A stretch of 64,000 nucleotides of DNA from NCBI GenBank assembly GCA_910589415.1, contig OU342635.1:16120001-16184000 (forward strand), in the 5' to 3' direction. The notes below the pieces were generated by a model that worked only from the letters and a program-made list of their open reading frames with translations, made no database searches and was not told the DNA's origin. How positions within the stretch are numbered: position 1 is the first letter of the stretch; each line of letters opens with the position of its first letter. The translations under genes and the position numbers were made by a program. This stretch comes from Malachius bipustulatus. Lineage: Eukaryota > Arthropoda > Insecta > Coleoptera > Melyridae. Below are positions 12,481 through 22,276 of this stretch, piece after piece.

Positions 12481-13670
12481 TATTGTACACATTTCTTTAT
12501 TAACATAGCCAATGTAGGAAAGTATAAATTCTCTCATTGATATGTGCATGCAACACATCCATTCTCCATCTTCGATATTATCAATTCGATACAATATTAA
12601 TCTGACTGAAAAAACATGTGGGTATTCAATAAATCGCTGAAAAATATGAAAAAAAAAAGTTTTTCCGGGTAAGTACTAATAATAAATAGGAATGTATAGG
12701 GATCTATTAAATTCACTAAAGAGAAATTTGCTAATAAATTAAATAGACCAATAATAACGCATTTATTTCATATTTTTCAACGACCCTGTATATTTCTGAT
12801 CACTCCGCGCCTTGATTGATCTCATATAAAATATAATATCTCATGGGATTGATCGTTTTGGTTTTTGATTCCAAAAGAAATAATTTAGAAAGCTTTCGAG
12901 CGGTGTTTTTTTTTTCATTCCTTGTAATATTTCCTTGAAGTAATTTAATCGAGAAAAATGAATTGTTCGATATTTTATTAATTACATTTATTAATCTCGT
13001 AAGCTTTTTTATGACAATGGTAAAAATGCCACTTCGATATCTGCTTCCTATCTCGAGATATAGTCCTGCGTAATAACGCCTGTGACGCCATATCAGTCGT
13101 GACTATTAAAGTGCCGCGGCTGTGCTGACGTCAGGCCTCTGACTTCAACTCGCTTATTTAAAATCGCAGCAACTCTGAGAAAAGCCTACCTGCATTTATA
13201 ATAATCTTTTATTCTTTTAGTTTGATTCAATAAAAAAGAAGTTTCAAATGCCCTTACCATGTATGTAACTGCTAGGCCCTTGATGGATTTCCTTTATTTG
13301 CATTAAATTTTTCTTGTAAATTACGTAGGTATGCCTACGTCCTAAGATTAATTTAAAGTTTCATGCCCTCTCACTGATGTTTACCCTCCATAATTATTTT
13401 TTGACTTTATTTTATTTTCAGTTTCAAACTTTGAATATCCTTTTCCCTTATAGTTTTTCGAAATTATAATTAACAATGGTGCCGTTTATCTTGTAATAAC
13501 TAATTATTTCAGCCTATAAAAGAGTTTTCAGACATCTAAGACTTTATCTGTAAGGCTGTGAAGAACAATTCGTGCGCATCTGTTAACACACGTCTTCAGC
13601 AGCTGGGTATAGAAAAGACTCTAAGACGCTGGAGGTTTAATAAAACGAGTTTTATCCAAAATGGTCAAGG
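9583..13670. other. Gene-free region with scattered single ACAGGGTG ends and a (TTA)n microsatellite
   Basis: Single boundary motifs lie at about 10642 (TATACAGGGTACC), 11218 (GACACCCTGTATT), 11717 (TACAGGTGTCCC) and 12783 (CGACCCTGTATA); 10640-11232 may be a diverged TIR element. A (TTA)n microsatellite occupies about 12442-12482. No coding region is supported; the open frames are short and AT-driven. Confidence 0.5.
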
Positions 13671-14015
13671 AGAGTTCTAATTTGGTAGATCAGTACAGTT
13701 CGGTGCCCTCATTAATATTCCGGGTTTGCGACCTTGAGCGATGTGTATTTGAACAATTATTCCGAAAACCAGTTTTTCGAAAATATCTTCTATCCAGCGC
13801 CATCTAGGTTAAAAATAGTATTAGTTTAGTTTTTTAACTTTAGTTTTTGTAATAGCTCTTTTTAAACCAGGTGGCGCTGGAGAGAAGATATTCTCAAATT
13901 TTTCAATATCAAAATTTTTGATATGGTGAATATGGTGGCGCGAGGGGCGCGGACACTCAAGATCGCAAACTCGGAGTATCAATAAGGACTATTAACTCTA
14001 CCAAATTAGAACTCT
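13671..14015. mobile_element. Inverted-repeat element, 345 bp
   Basis: The termini AGAGTTCTAATTTGGTAGA (13671) and TCTACCAAATTAGAACTCT (to 14015) are perfectly inverted over about 19 bases. Internally, AATATCTTCTATCCAGCGCC is mirrored by GGCGCTGGAGAGAAGATATT, so much of the element folds back on itself. No open frame. MITE-like; class unknown. Confidence 0.85.
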
Positions 14016-15269
14016 TTTTAACCTTTGCAGCGAAAGCCCCCTTCTATGTCTTCATCAGTGACTGGACTAAAAAGAAATGAACTGTTTGTTGCCCGAGACA
14101 TTTTTTCTGAAGACCTTCATGATGGATATAACTTCTGATGGTCCACAATAATTAAGTCTGCCATGTAAACGGTAGGCTTTTCTAAATTATGGTGGACCAA
14201 ATTATCCCATTTTACCGGGACCTCAAGGATAATAGAAGAAAATGGAGACGCCTGTAACAGCTTGGTTTCCACCCCCTAGAATCGGAACTTACAAGCTGTC
14301 GAAAAACTTGGGGGGGTACATGTGCAGGAGTGAAATTGCTTCATTCTTTTCTCACGGCGATCAGAAAAACAATTACAATAATTGAATCTAGTAATTTCAG
14401 TCAGATCTTCGTAATGATATAGTAATAATTAGTGCACTCATAATGATAATGTCCTAATAATTTTTTATTACCTACAATGTCCTAAAATTGACGAAACTGA
14501 AAATTGACTAGTAATATCTTTCTCCACTGCGTACATTATCTAACATAAGTCATTATTATTATTATTATTATTAGGTATTTTTTTATTATGTTACAGTACC
14601 AGTACTATCAGCACATTCACTACTTAGGCGGGGACACTGAAGACTATTATCATGATATGCTCCTCAGTGTCTATGAATTATTATGTGCAGTACATTTAAA
14701 TTTCTTATTCAAAAATCATCTGCATTGCTTATAGCCGCAAATCAATGAAAATCACTGGAAACCGAACGTACTTACTGCGTACAGGGCGATCTAACCAGAA
14801 AACCAATTCCTATCTTATCTTAATACCTAGACTGAATAAAGAACAACTCCATTTTTTCGATTATCTCGTACAACACTATTTTTAAGCAGAAGATAAGCAA
14901 TTATATTTTTTTTAAACAACAATAATTTAATTGTTGATGGTATCTTCATCTGGTCAAATCACCCTTCATGATTAACTTCACCAATCAAGTAGGAAAATAT
15001 AAATTTTTATACAATTTTTTTTTTAATAAAAAGCCCTTTTTTAATAAAAATAAGAATCGAAAAAGTCGGCGGTAAGTACCGTAAACGTAAAGCTATAAAT
15101 TCCCTCTGGAAGCGACGGCATTTTATAAATTTATTTTTATTTATGATTGAAATAAATAATAAAATAAAATTTATAAATGAAATTCAAAATTTAAAATAGG
15201 GCTGTTCTATTAAAAAAAATCAAACTTGATACCAAAATCCACTTCTATGTATATAACAAAAAAATTATC
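14016..15269. other. Gene-free DNA
   Basis: AT-rich, with a short (TTA)n run at about 14550-14575. No gene or inverted element recognised. Confidence 0.4.
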
Positions 15270-16540
15270 TGACAAAAAACAACTCCGATCTTTTTTTACG
15301 CTATATCATAAATATACCGAAAAACTTTTAGGGGTAGCAGGAGGCGTCATAACAAACATTTGTTTCTCGATCAACATTGTCCGAAAATGCTTCGCTTTCG
15401 AGATACAGGGTATCTAAAAATTTAATTAAATTTGATTCAAATAATAAGATTTTAATTAAAATTTTAAAAAATATAACACTTTTTGGTTATAACTAGGCTT
15501 ATACCATACCGGTTAGTCACTTGTCCCGGCGTCCCGGCCAGTCAAAGCGCTCTGTCCCGGTTTAGTAAGTAAATTTTACTGGGGGATATTTCATACCCCC
15601 GAGACCTCCCGGTTGGAGTTTAGCGTTAACCGCTCTTTAAACTCAAAAAAGACTCTGTCTACAAGTCAACCCTAGTTGTAGTTACGCCTCTATTCATTTT
15701 TTGTCCCGGTTTGGGATTTCAAAATTATGGTAAGCCTAGTTATAAGTCAAGTAAATTTGAACCGATTTTGATGAAATTCGACATGAACAATTAAACAAAC
15801 AAAGGTCTTTCAGGTTTTGTAAATGTTTTCCAGTGGCGTAGACATTCCGTTTTTTTTTTCTCGTTTTCCCTCCCTATCTTTTAAGCCACTGGCTTTATTT
15901 CAAATGCAAAAACGTTATTTATTAGCCCCTGAATTTTGAAACCAAAAAAGTATTTCTTAGTTTTTTCATACGGTCCACCGTTTTTGAGATATGTGAAGTT
16001 GTCTCAGGCAATGTTACTAATCATTAATTAAAAGTGTGTCAGATATAAGTAACTAACTTTTAATGCAATCAATAATTTTGCATTGTAAATGGCCCAATAT
16101 TACCTGAGACAACTTCAAAAATCTCAAAAACGGTGGACTGTAATATGAAAAAACTAACAAATACTTTTTTGTTCTAAGTTTCAGGGGCTATTGAATAACA
16201 TTTTGGTATTTGCAATAAAATCAGTGGCGTAAAAGATAGGGAGGAAAAAGGGAGGAAAGAAAAAACCCTGAATATCTACGCCCCCTGGAAGACATCTACA
16301 AAACCTGAAATAGCCAAATTGAAGACCTTTGTTTGTTTATTTTTCGTGCCGAATTTTAAAAAAATCGGTTCAAATTTACACGAGTTATAACCAAAAGAAA
16401 ACTGTTATATATTTTTAAATATTAACACCCTTTATCTCAAAAACGAAGCGTCTATGAGAAAAAAATGTTTTTTTTCACGCCCCTATAGTACCCCTTAAAA
16501 GTCTGTCAGTATATTTATGAATAAAGAAAAAAATGTATAT
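15270..16540. mobile_element. Foldback element FB3 with a nested insertion
   Basis: Long mirrored arms meet near 16045. For example, CAAACAAAGGTCTTTCAGGTT (first 20 bases) on the left and its inverse near 16300 on the right, and GAGATATGTGAAGTTGTCTC mirrored at 16100. An internal boundary pair GATACAGGGTATC (about 15400) and ACACCCTTTATCTC (about 16425) marks a second layer. Outer ends are diverged, so limits are approximate. The left arm is interrupted at 15493-15739. Confidence 0.78.
15493..15739. mobile_element. 247-bp TIR element nested in FB3, TTATAA target duplication
   Basis: The ends CTAGGCTTATACCAT and ATGGTAAGCCTAG are inverted, with TTATAA directly before (15487-15492) and after (15740-15745). 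The intact right arm of FB3 has one TTATAA at the equivalent place, which shows both the empty site and the duplication. The inside is GC-rich (GTCCCGGCGTCCCGGCCAGT). No open frame. Confidence 0.85.
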
Positions 16541-16692
16541 CGGCAATAAAAGCCTCTAAACATGCCTGTTTCGTTTTCAATGGGTTGCATATGTAGGTAC
16601 AGGTATACCTATAATATAATGAAGAATAGCATATATTTTACTAAGAAAAATCATTTCATTTTAAGATTATTAAACATTAGGTATAACTCTTA

Positions 16693-16842
16693 TGCCCGTA
16701 TTCACAAACGATAATTTCCTAAATAATTACGTAATCAATTATCTCCATCTCATTCTAATGCTAAAAAACTGTATATCTTCATACCGTTTATTTAATTATT
16801 TTGGGGATATAACAGGACAGGAATGCTTTGTGAATACGGGCA
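16693..16842. mobile_element. PIF/Harbinger-like MITE, copy 1
   Basis: Ends TGCCCGTATTCACAAACGAT and its inverse, about 150 bp, flanked by TTA on both sides. The TIR is over 40 bp and extends through AATTTCCTAAATAATTACGT. The right half is diverged. A three-base TWA-type duplication is characteristic of PIF/Harbinger elements; no transposase is present. Confidence 0.88.
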
Positions 16843-17989
16843 TTAGACTATATTAATAAATATGGACCAAGACATAAACACTGAAAAAGTGTTCCGACAT
16901 CCCTCTCTCTCCAAACAAGACTGTTCAAAACAATGAATGCCAGATCAATAATGAAACTGGCACTTACAATGAAAGAGCGCAACCTCTCCAGTGTTATTGG
17001 TGGGCAATAAACATCGATGGATCCCTTATACCCGTTTTACTTTGCTACATCTGGCAACATGAATTTTTACATCCTGTCAGACCGTTTGTTTCGTGTTTAA
17101 GAGTTCGTGTTTTTCAAACAGTTGTAAGTTCCTTGTTATTTATATTTTCAGCTCTAGCTTTCACTCGTTTTAAGCTTTAATAATTAATTTTTCAATTAGG
17201 GAAAAAAAAGTGGCGAAAACGTGTTCTGTTTTTGAGAAAACTTCGAAAGAAGGTAAGTCTATCAGTTTCCTACGTAAGCAACGCAAAGCCGTCAATCAAA
17301 ACAAAACATACATGGTCATGGGCGTAGCGTAGTGTAAGTGTTTTATCTTTTAATTTGTGAAAACAATTATTGTTTGACAGTTTTTTTTTCATTTTCGAAA
17401 GCATACTGAATACCTACTGAATACTTTGAAAAATGCAACTTGGAAAAATTATTCCATTTAAATAAATAAAAAATACTGACTTTTTGAAAGTATATTACCT
17501 ATTATTATTGTCAACCTCTAATTTAAGACAATCAGAATATGGAGAGGGGGAATAATATTCAAACAATATCATCAAAGAATATGAAATAGAAGACTTTGAC
17601 CCGGTTGCACGAACGTTAAAAAAATTTCAGATTATTACTAATTTCAAGGTGCAAATTTTTAAAATGTGGTGAACTTTTTCCATGATCTTTCATTTTTTAT
17701 CGGCAATTAATTCTTCTAAAATTGAGACGAATTCACTCCCAGCAATATCAGAACAAAACTTTAGTAATACAGGGCATTTTAAAATTAGTGATTAGGTATC
17801 TGACATATTTTCAATTAGGTTCGTTTAATTTATTTTTAGAATAAAATCAACTAAATATGTAAGAAATTGAAAAAATATTTTAGGTACCTACTGATGTATA
17901 TTGCTTTCCGACTTTCCTATCGATTTTTTATTTGCTAAATTGTTATTACCTTTTTGTACCTTTTATTTTGTATAGGTAGGTATAAGTAT

Positions 17990-18908
17990 ACAGTGCTTCC
18001 CAAAAGTAACGGATAAATTCGATAAAACGGAGAGGGCTGTTTTTTTGAAAAAATAAAAAAACAGGTCGATTTTGTTTTTGAGTTGTTCAACTTTTGACAT
18101 AATATTAGGGTATACAGGGTGATGCGCGAAAAAGTGGTGACGTCATCTGTATTTTTTTTAAATGGCAACACTTATTTTTTATTCCATTTTTTGATACTTC
18201 ATTCAATTGCCAATACGGTAATGTAATCATTTTGTAACCTTAAACGACGAAATTTCTGTGAAAATAACTTAATTTGGAGACATTCAATTCAATAGACAGA
18301 TTTAATAGATTTAATTTAATTTAATTTAACAGATTTATGCCCGTATTCACAAACGATAATTTCCTAAATAATTACGTAATTAATTAAATGAGTGAGATGG
18401 AGATATGCAGTTTATTTGCATTAGAATGAGATAGAGATAACTGATTACGTAATTATTTGGTAATTATCGTTTGTGAATACGGGCATTAATTTAATAGACT
18501 TAATTTAATAGACAGATCTTATAAAATTACCATGGAAACAGTCATTTTTATTTGATATTTTTTTATTTTTATCGCTAATGTTCCGTATTTTCACATCAGT
18601 AAAAAGTGCACAATTTCGACTCACAAGCTGTTTTCTCAGAAAATTCCTTATTTAAGGTTACAAATTGATTACATTACCATACTGGCAATTAAATGAAGTA
18701 TCAAAAAATGGAATAAAAAATAAGGGTTGCCATTTAAAAAAAATGCCGATGACGTCACCACTTTTTCGCGCATCACCCTGTATAACCCAATATTATGTCA
18801 AAAGTTGAACAACTCAAAAGCAAAATCGACCTGTTTTTTTATTTTTTCAAAAAAACAGCCCTCTCCGTTTTATCGAATTTATCCGTTACTTTTGGGAAGC
18901 ACTGTATA
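17990..18908. mobile_element. Concentric foldback element FB4
   Basis: The outer ends ACAGTGCTTCCCAAAAGTAA (17990) and the inverse to 18907 enclose an inner mirrored pair, TATACAGGGTGATGCGCG (18111) and CGCGCATCACCCTGTATA (to 18784). The arms are about 330 bp. MITE copy 2 occupies the centre. Two similar open frames (17935-18171 minus, 18727-18975 plus) are the same sequence read from each arm, hence not independent genes. Confidence 0.9.
18338..18485. mobile_element. PIF/Harbinger-like MITE, copy 2
   Basis: Same family as 16693-16842, with TTA on both sides. It sits near the centre of foldback FB4. Core sequence GAGTGAGATGGAGATATGCAG is shared with copies 3 and 4 (20 bases of it are identical). 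Confidence 0.9.
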
Positions 18909-19219
18909 TTTTCTTAATTTAATATCTATTAGTATTTCCATAATTTATGTTTTTTGTAACAAAAACTGCAAATAAAATAATAATATTATGAATATTATGA
19001 TCATTATTATAATTTATGTAATTATTACATTTCCTATAACTGAACTCGAGCGCGCCACTGCCGTTGCGTTCTGTTTGTTTACGTTTTACGTCGTTCCCCT
19101 TACCCCGCCAGAATCAGCATATGAGTGCGAGAGAGAATATCAACAAACCAAAACTGAGTTCAAGCTAAGATAGGGAAGGCGCGGTCCATATTTATTAATA
19201 TAGTCTAAGGTATAACTCC

Positions 19220-20971
19220 AATAATTATAAAACGATTTATAAGCAAACTCGAATAATGATTGCAACTAATTTCATTAAAACAGTTTATAAAAAAGAAAAC
19301 TTAATAAACTCTTTGCAGATTCTAAAATAGATGGACGTCGTCATTAAGTCCATAAATAAACGTAATAAATATTCCTTTAATTATATTTTTTTACTTTTTT
19401 TCTCACCCGATCCTGTTCAAATTATTTTCAAAAGTTCCTTTTATTATTTATATTGTGTTGAAGTTGAATAGCTAGGTTTAAAAAAATCTAATTGTCCACT
19501 TTAATGCAGATTTTCATGATTTCCTAACAGCAATCCATTCAATAACAATAAAATTTATTTGAAGAATATAAATCTTATAAAAAAAGTTTCAGGAATTCCA
19601 TTTAATTTTTTTTTTGTAAAGTTATTAAATTAGTTAAAGCAGGAATTAGGTATAATGAAAAGATAGTTTTTTAATCCCCTTGATTGGTGACAAGCAGTGA
19701 TAAATATGTTTTATCAGAATAGGCGAGCAAGATAATAACAATCATTACACAACAAATTAATACATACAACACTTCTCTAAATGCACACGGAAGAATGTAA
19801 TTCTTCATCTGGAACGTTAAATAAATCTAAGACTATAAAAATTACTGCGGCCATACAAATAGTCAATAACAGAACAACTGAATCACAGTACCTAGGTTAA
19901 GTACATAATATACACACAATGCGTTATAATAATTCTTTGGAATAAACATTTAATCACAAAACAACTATCTATAAATAGTATTCAGAAAAATATTTGTATG
20001 GCTAATATAATATAAATGGAGTGAAGAACCAAAAACTGTACAACATTTTGTAAAATACAATAGTAACAGTAATTTAAAATAAATATCTTTGAAATTCACA
20101 CCAACTTTTATATAATATTTACAACATTACTAAAAATTTAAATTTACAAAAGAAAATGGTAAAATTTATGTAAATAGCGTTGGTAATAAGGTGATTAATG
20201 GAATATGAGATCTACAATAATTAAATGATCGATCTAGATTTATTAAGGTAATAGGACTCTATCAACTTGCGTACAAATATCTAAAACTTTCACTATAATT
20301 TTATTCAAGTGTGTTGAGAGCTGCCTATATTAGTAAAAAGTATATGGCAGTGATGTTCACTTTTTATACTTACAATGTTCTTATCTCTTTGTGCAAGTTC
20401 TTGTATTTACTTTATATAAAAAATTAGAAAAAGGTATCGATCTAACTTGGTAAATCAAAACAGAGTACCTCGTTTGGAATAATTCGATTAAAGGTACCGA
20501 CACGCGTATCCCGTGGGTTCGAAAATTTATAGACGCAACAATCTTCGTGCCTTATTATCTAGAGATACTTTGCCCCGATTGTCTACCATTCCATTAAAAA
20601 TATTATAAATATCACACATCCAAAATCAAATCGAAAGAGAAATTGTGCAACACAGAACAATTTTCGCCCTAAACTTCAAATTTTAGTCTTATTTACTCAA
20701 TTAACATTTCTCTACCAACTAAACTTTCGTATAATTTAAATATTAGTTAACAACGATCCTAACTACCCAGTTTGATTCTAAAAAGCAATACATATATCAA
20801 TATCGTACTATGCCGCATTAATTACAGTTTCAGTTTCATATTTTATAAATATTTTATAATAACTAAAAGTCTTAGAGTAAATGATACATTCATGATGGCG
20901 ATTCGACTAATTTTACGTCTTTTGTAGTGCTGCCACATGTAAAAAGTATTGTGCCCAAACCGCTAATGGAT
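19220..20971 (-). other. 3' flank / probable 3' UTR of syd-1
   Basis: AT-rich sequence without a long open frame, inverted repeat or recognised element, directly after the syd-1 stop. The lack of mobile elements over 1.7 kb contrasts with all other gene-free DNA in the window and fits a transcribed UTR. An AATAAA on the minus strand (TTTATT near 20238) is one possible poly(A) signal; several AT-rich alternatives exist down to about 19350. The true end cannot be decided by eye. Confidence 0.45.
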
Positions 20972-22276
20972 TCAGTCGCTTTGCTCCCCATCGCCTTCTA
21001 CGTCTTTTTCCCCGACCTCTCTGGTGTTGCTATCCTCCGTTTCGATACTACTTGTAGGTGTCGGAGTTTCCTCCACGTTCAACAACCCAGGCCCGCTCGA
21101 CTGGGTCACATTTGGACTTATATCAAATCCATTACTAGATTTATCCCTGCCCGGGCTTCCGTTAAGCTTAATGTCCGAAGTGTAAGTTGTGCTCATGTAA
21201 CTTGTCTTCTCTGGGTACTTGCTTCCGAGTGTGTTGTATTTCATATCTGAAGATGTGAAAATAGGATCGGATCCTTCGTAAGACATCTTAGTGTTGAGCG
21301 TTGCATACTTTGTTGTCTCTGTTGAGTAAGTGTCGAAACTGCTGCAACCCAAAGTATTGAACTTATCAGCATAACTGCTGTATTCGGGGCTGTAATTCAG
21401 GTAAGCACCAGTCAGAAATGGATTTGTGCTGACATACGTTGTCGGTTCTTGAGTCGAATAAGTTGACTGCTGAGCTGAATGCGCGGGCTGCTGAGATAAA
21501 TAACTCTGCTGCTGCGATGAATACGTTGGTTGTTGTGAAGAGTAAGTTGACTGTTGAGACACGTAAGTGGGTTGTTGAGAAGAATGAATTGACTGCTGAG
21601 AAGAGTAAGCCGGCTGTTGAGAAGAATAATTAGATTGCTGCGAAGAGTAAACCGGTTGTTGCATGGAGTAACTCTGCTGCTGAGAGGTATACGTTGGCTG
21701 CTGATTAGAATACATCCCCTGATGCTGAGAATAGTTTATGCTGAATATGTTATTAGTTGTCGTATTGATGTTAGAGATGGTGTTCTGTAGGCCGGACAAA
21801 GTCGAGAAGCTCGGTGTCGAGGTACCCAAAGTGACGTTAAGGCCGGCCGAAGTGGCCTGCATGGCGGGAGAACTAGACCTGGACACGTTCAGAATGGAAG
21901 GCGAAGCTCTGCTCAGGCTGGTGATCGAAGGAGAGTTCCTGGGCCCGGGAGAATTGGCCGCGGACGACATCACGGGGCTACTGCGATGTCCGGGTGAATT
22001 GACGGCGACCGACGGGGAAGCCCTGAGAATAGTCTGAGAGGAAGGAGAAGGACGCATGGCAGGAGAGCTGACGCGGCTCGGGAGGCAGTGTTTAACTGAG
22101 TCAGATCCTGATTGAGAGTCGCTGCTGCTACTTGTTGAACCTGGCGAAGAGACTATCACCTGACGAGGCTTGAGTCCGCCCTGCGCCGCTACTGGTCCGA
22201 CTGAAGACGTCACTGTTGCAGGGCCTACTCGTGGTGAGAGCGGACGGTAGGGACCTTTGCTTACTAATGATTGGCC
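20972..22276 (-). CDS. syd-1: syd-1 last coding exon, low-complexity tail with heptad repeats
   Basis: Terminal exon of 434 codons plus TGA, with a TTTACAG acceptor at 22277. It begins [18 protein letters not shown], continues with serine/proline-rich sequence (several S-P-A-M-R and [13 protein letters not shown] motifs, possible proline-directed kinase sites), then a run of 13 heptads at 21434-21706, then tyrosine/threonine-rich sequence, and ends in an acidic stretch ([12 protein letters not shown]). No folded domain is seen. The composition resembles prion-like, condensate-forming tails, which would suit a scaffold of the active zone (inference). Open frames on the plus strand over this exon are mirror images of the repeat. 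Confidence 0.9.
   Translation of the reverse strand, partial: GQSLVSKGPYRPLSPRVGPATVTSSVGPVAAQGGLKPRQVIVSSPGSTSSSSDSQSGSDSVKHCLPSRVSSPAMRPSPSSQTILRASPSVAVNSPGHRSSPVMSSAANSPGPRNSPSITSLSRASPSILNVSRSSSPAMQATSAGLNVTLGTSTPSFSTLSGLQNTISNINTTTNNIFSINYSQHQGMYSNQQPTYTSQQQSYSMQQPVYSSQQSNYSSQQPAYSSQQSIHSSQQPTYVSQQSTYSSQQPTYSSQQQSYLSQQPAHSAQQSTYSTQEPTTYVSTNPFLTGAYLNYSPEYSSYADKFNTLGCSSFDTYSTETTKYATLNTKMSYEGSDPIFTSSDMKYNTLGSKYPEKTSYMSTTYTSDIKLNGSPGRDKSSNGFDISPNVTQSSGPGLLNVEETPTPTSSIETEDSNTREVGEKDVEGDGEQSD

Larger units (their letters stand above)
16844..19208. mobile_element. 2.4-kb TIR element with a ~10-bp target duplication (hosts FB4)
   Basis: A 25-26 bp perfect inverted pair begins TTAGACTATATTAATAAAT at 16843 and ends with its inverse at 19208. 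Direct repeats GGTATAACTC lie outside both ends (16680-16689, and from 19209 on the right), taking into account that MITE copy 1 has inserted at the very left end. A 9-11 bp duplication is typical of Mutator-like elements, so that class is possible (inference). No transposase frame is visible; the inside holds FB4. Confidence 0.7.

Noticed and set aside
12403..12594. Poly-asparagine small protein
   Set aside because: The asparagine run is a (TTA)n microsatellite read on the minus strand; no surrounding coding signal.
17935..18975. Two similar small proteins (78 and 82 aa) as a conserved gene pair
   Set aside because: They are the two arms of foldback FB4 read outward, so identity is due to the palindrome and not to selection on protein.
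21439..22037. Plus-strand open frames with repeated [13 protein letters not shown] peptides
   Set aside because: Mirror-strand readings of the syd-1 heptad repeat and serine-rich exon, with no splice or start context.
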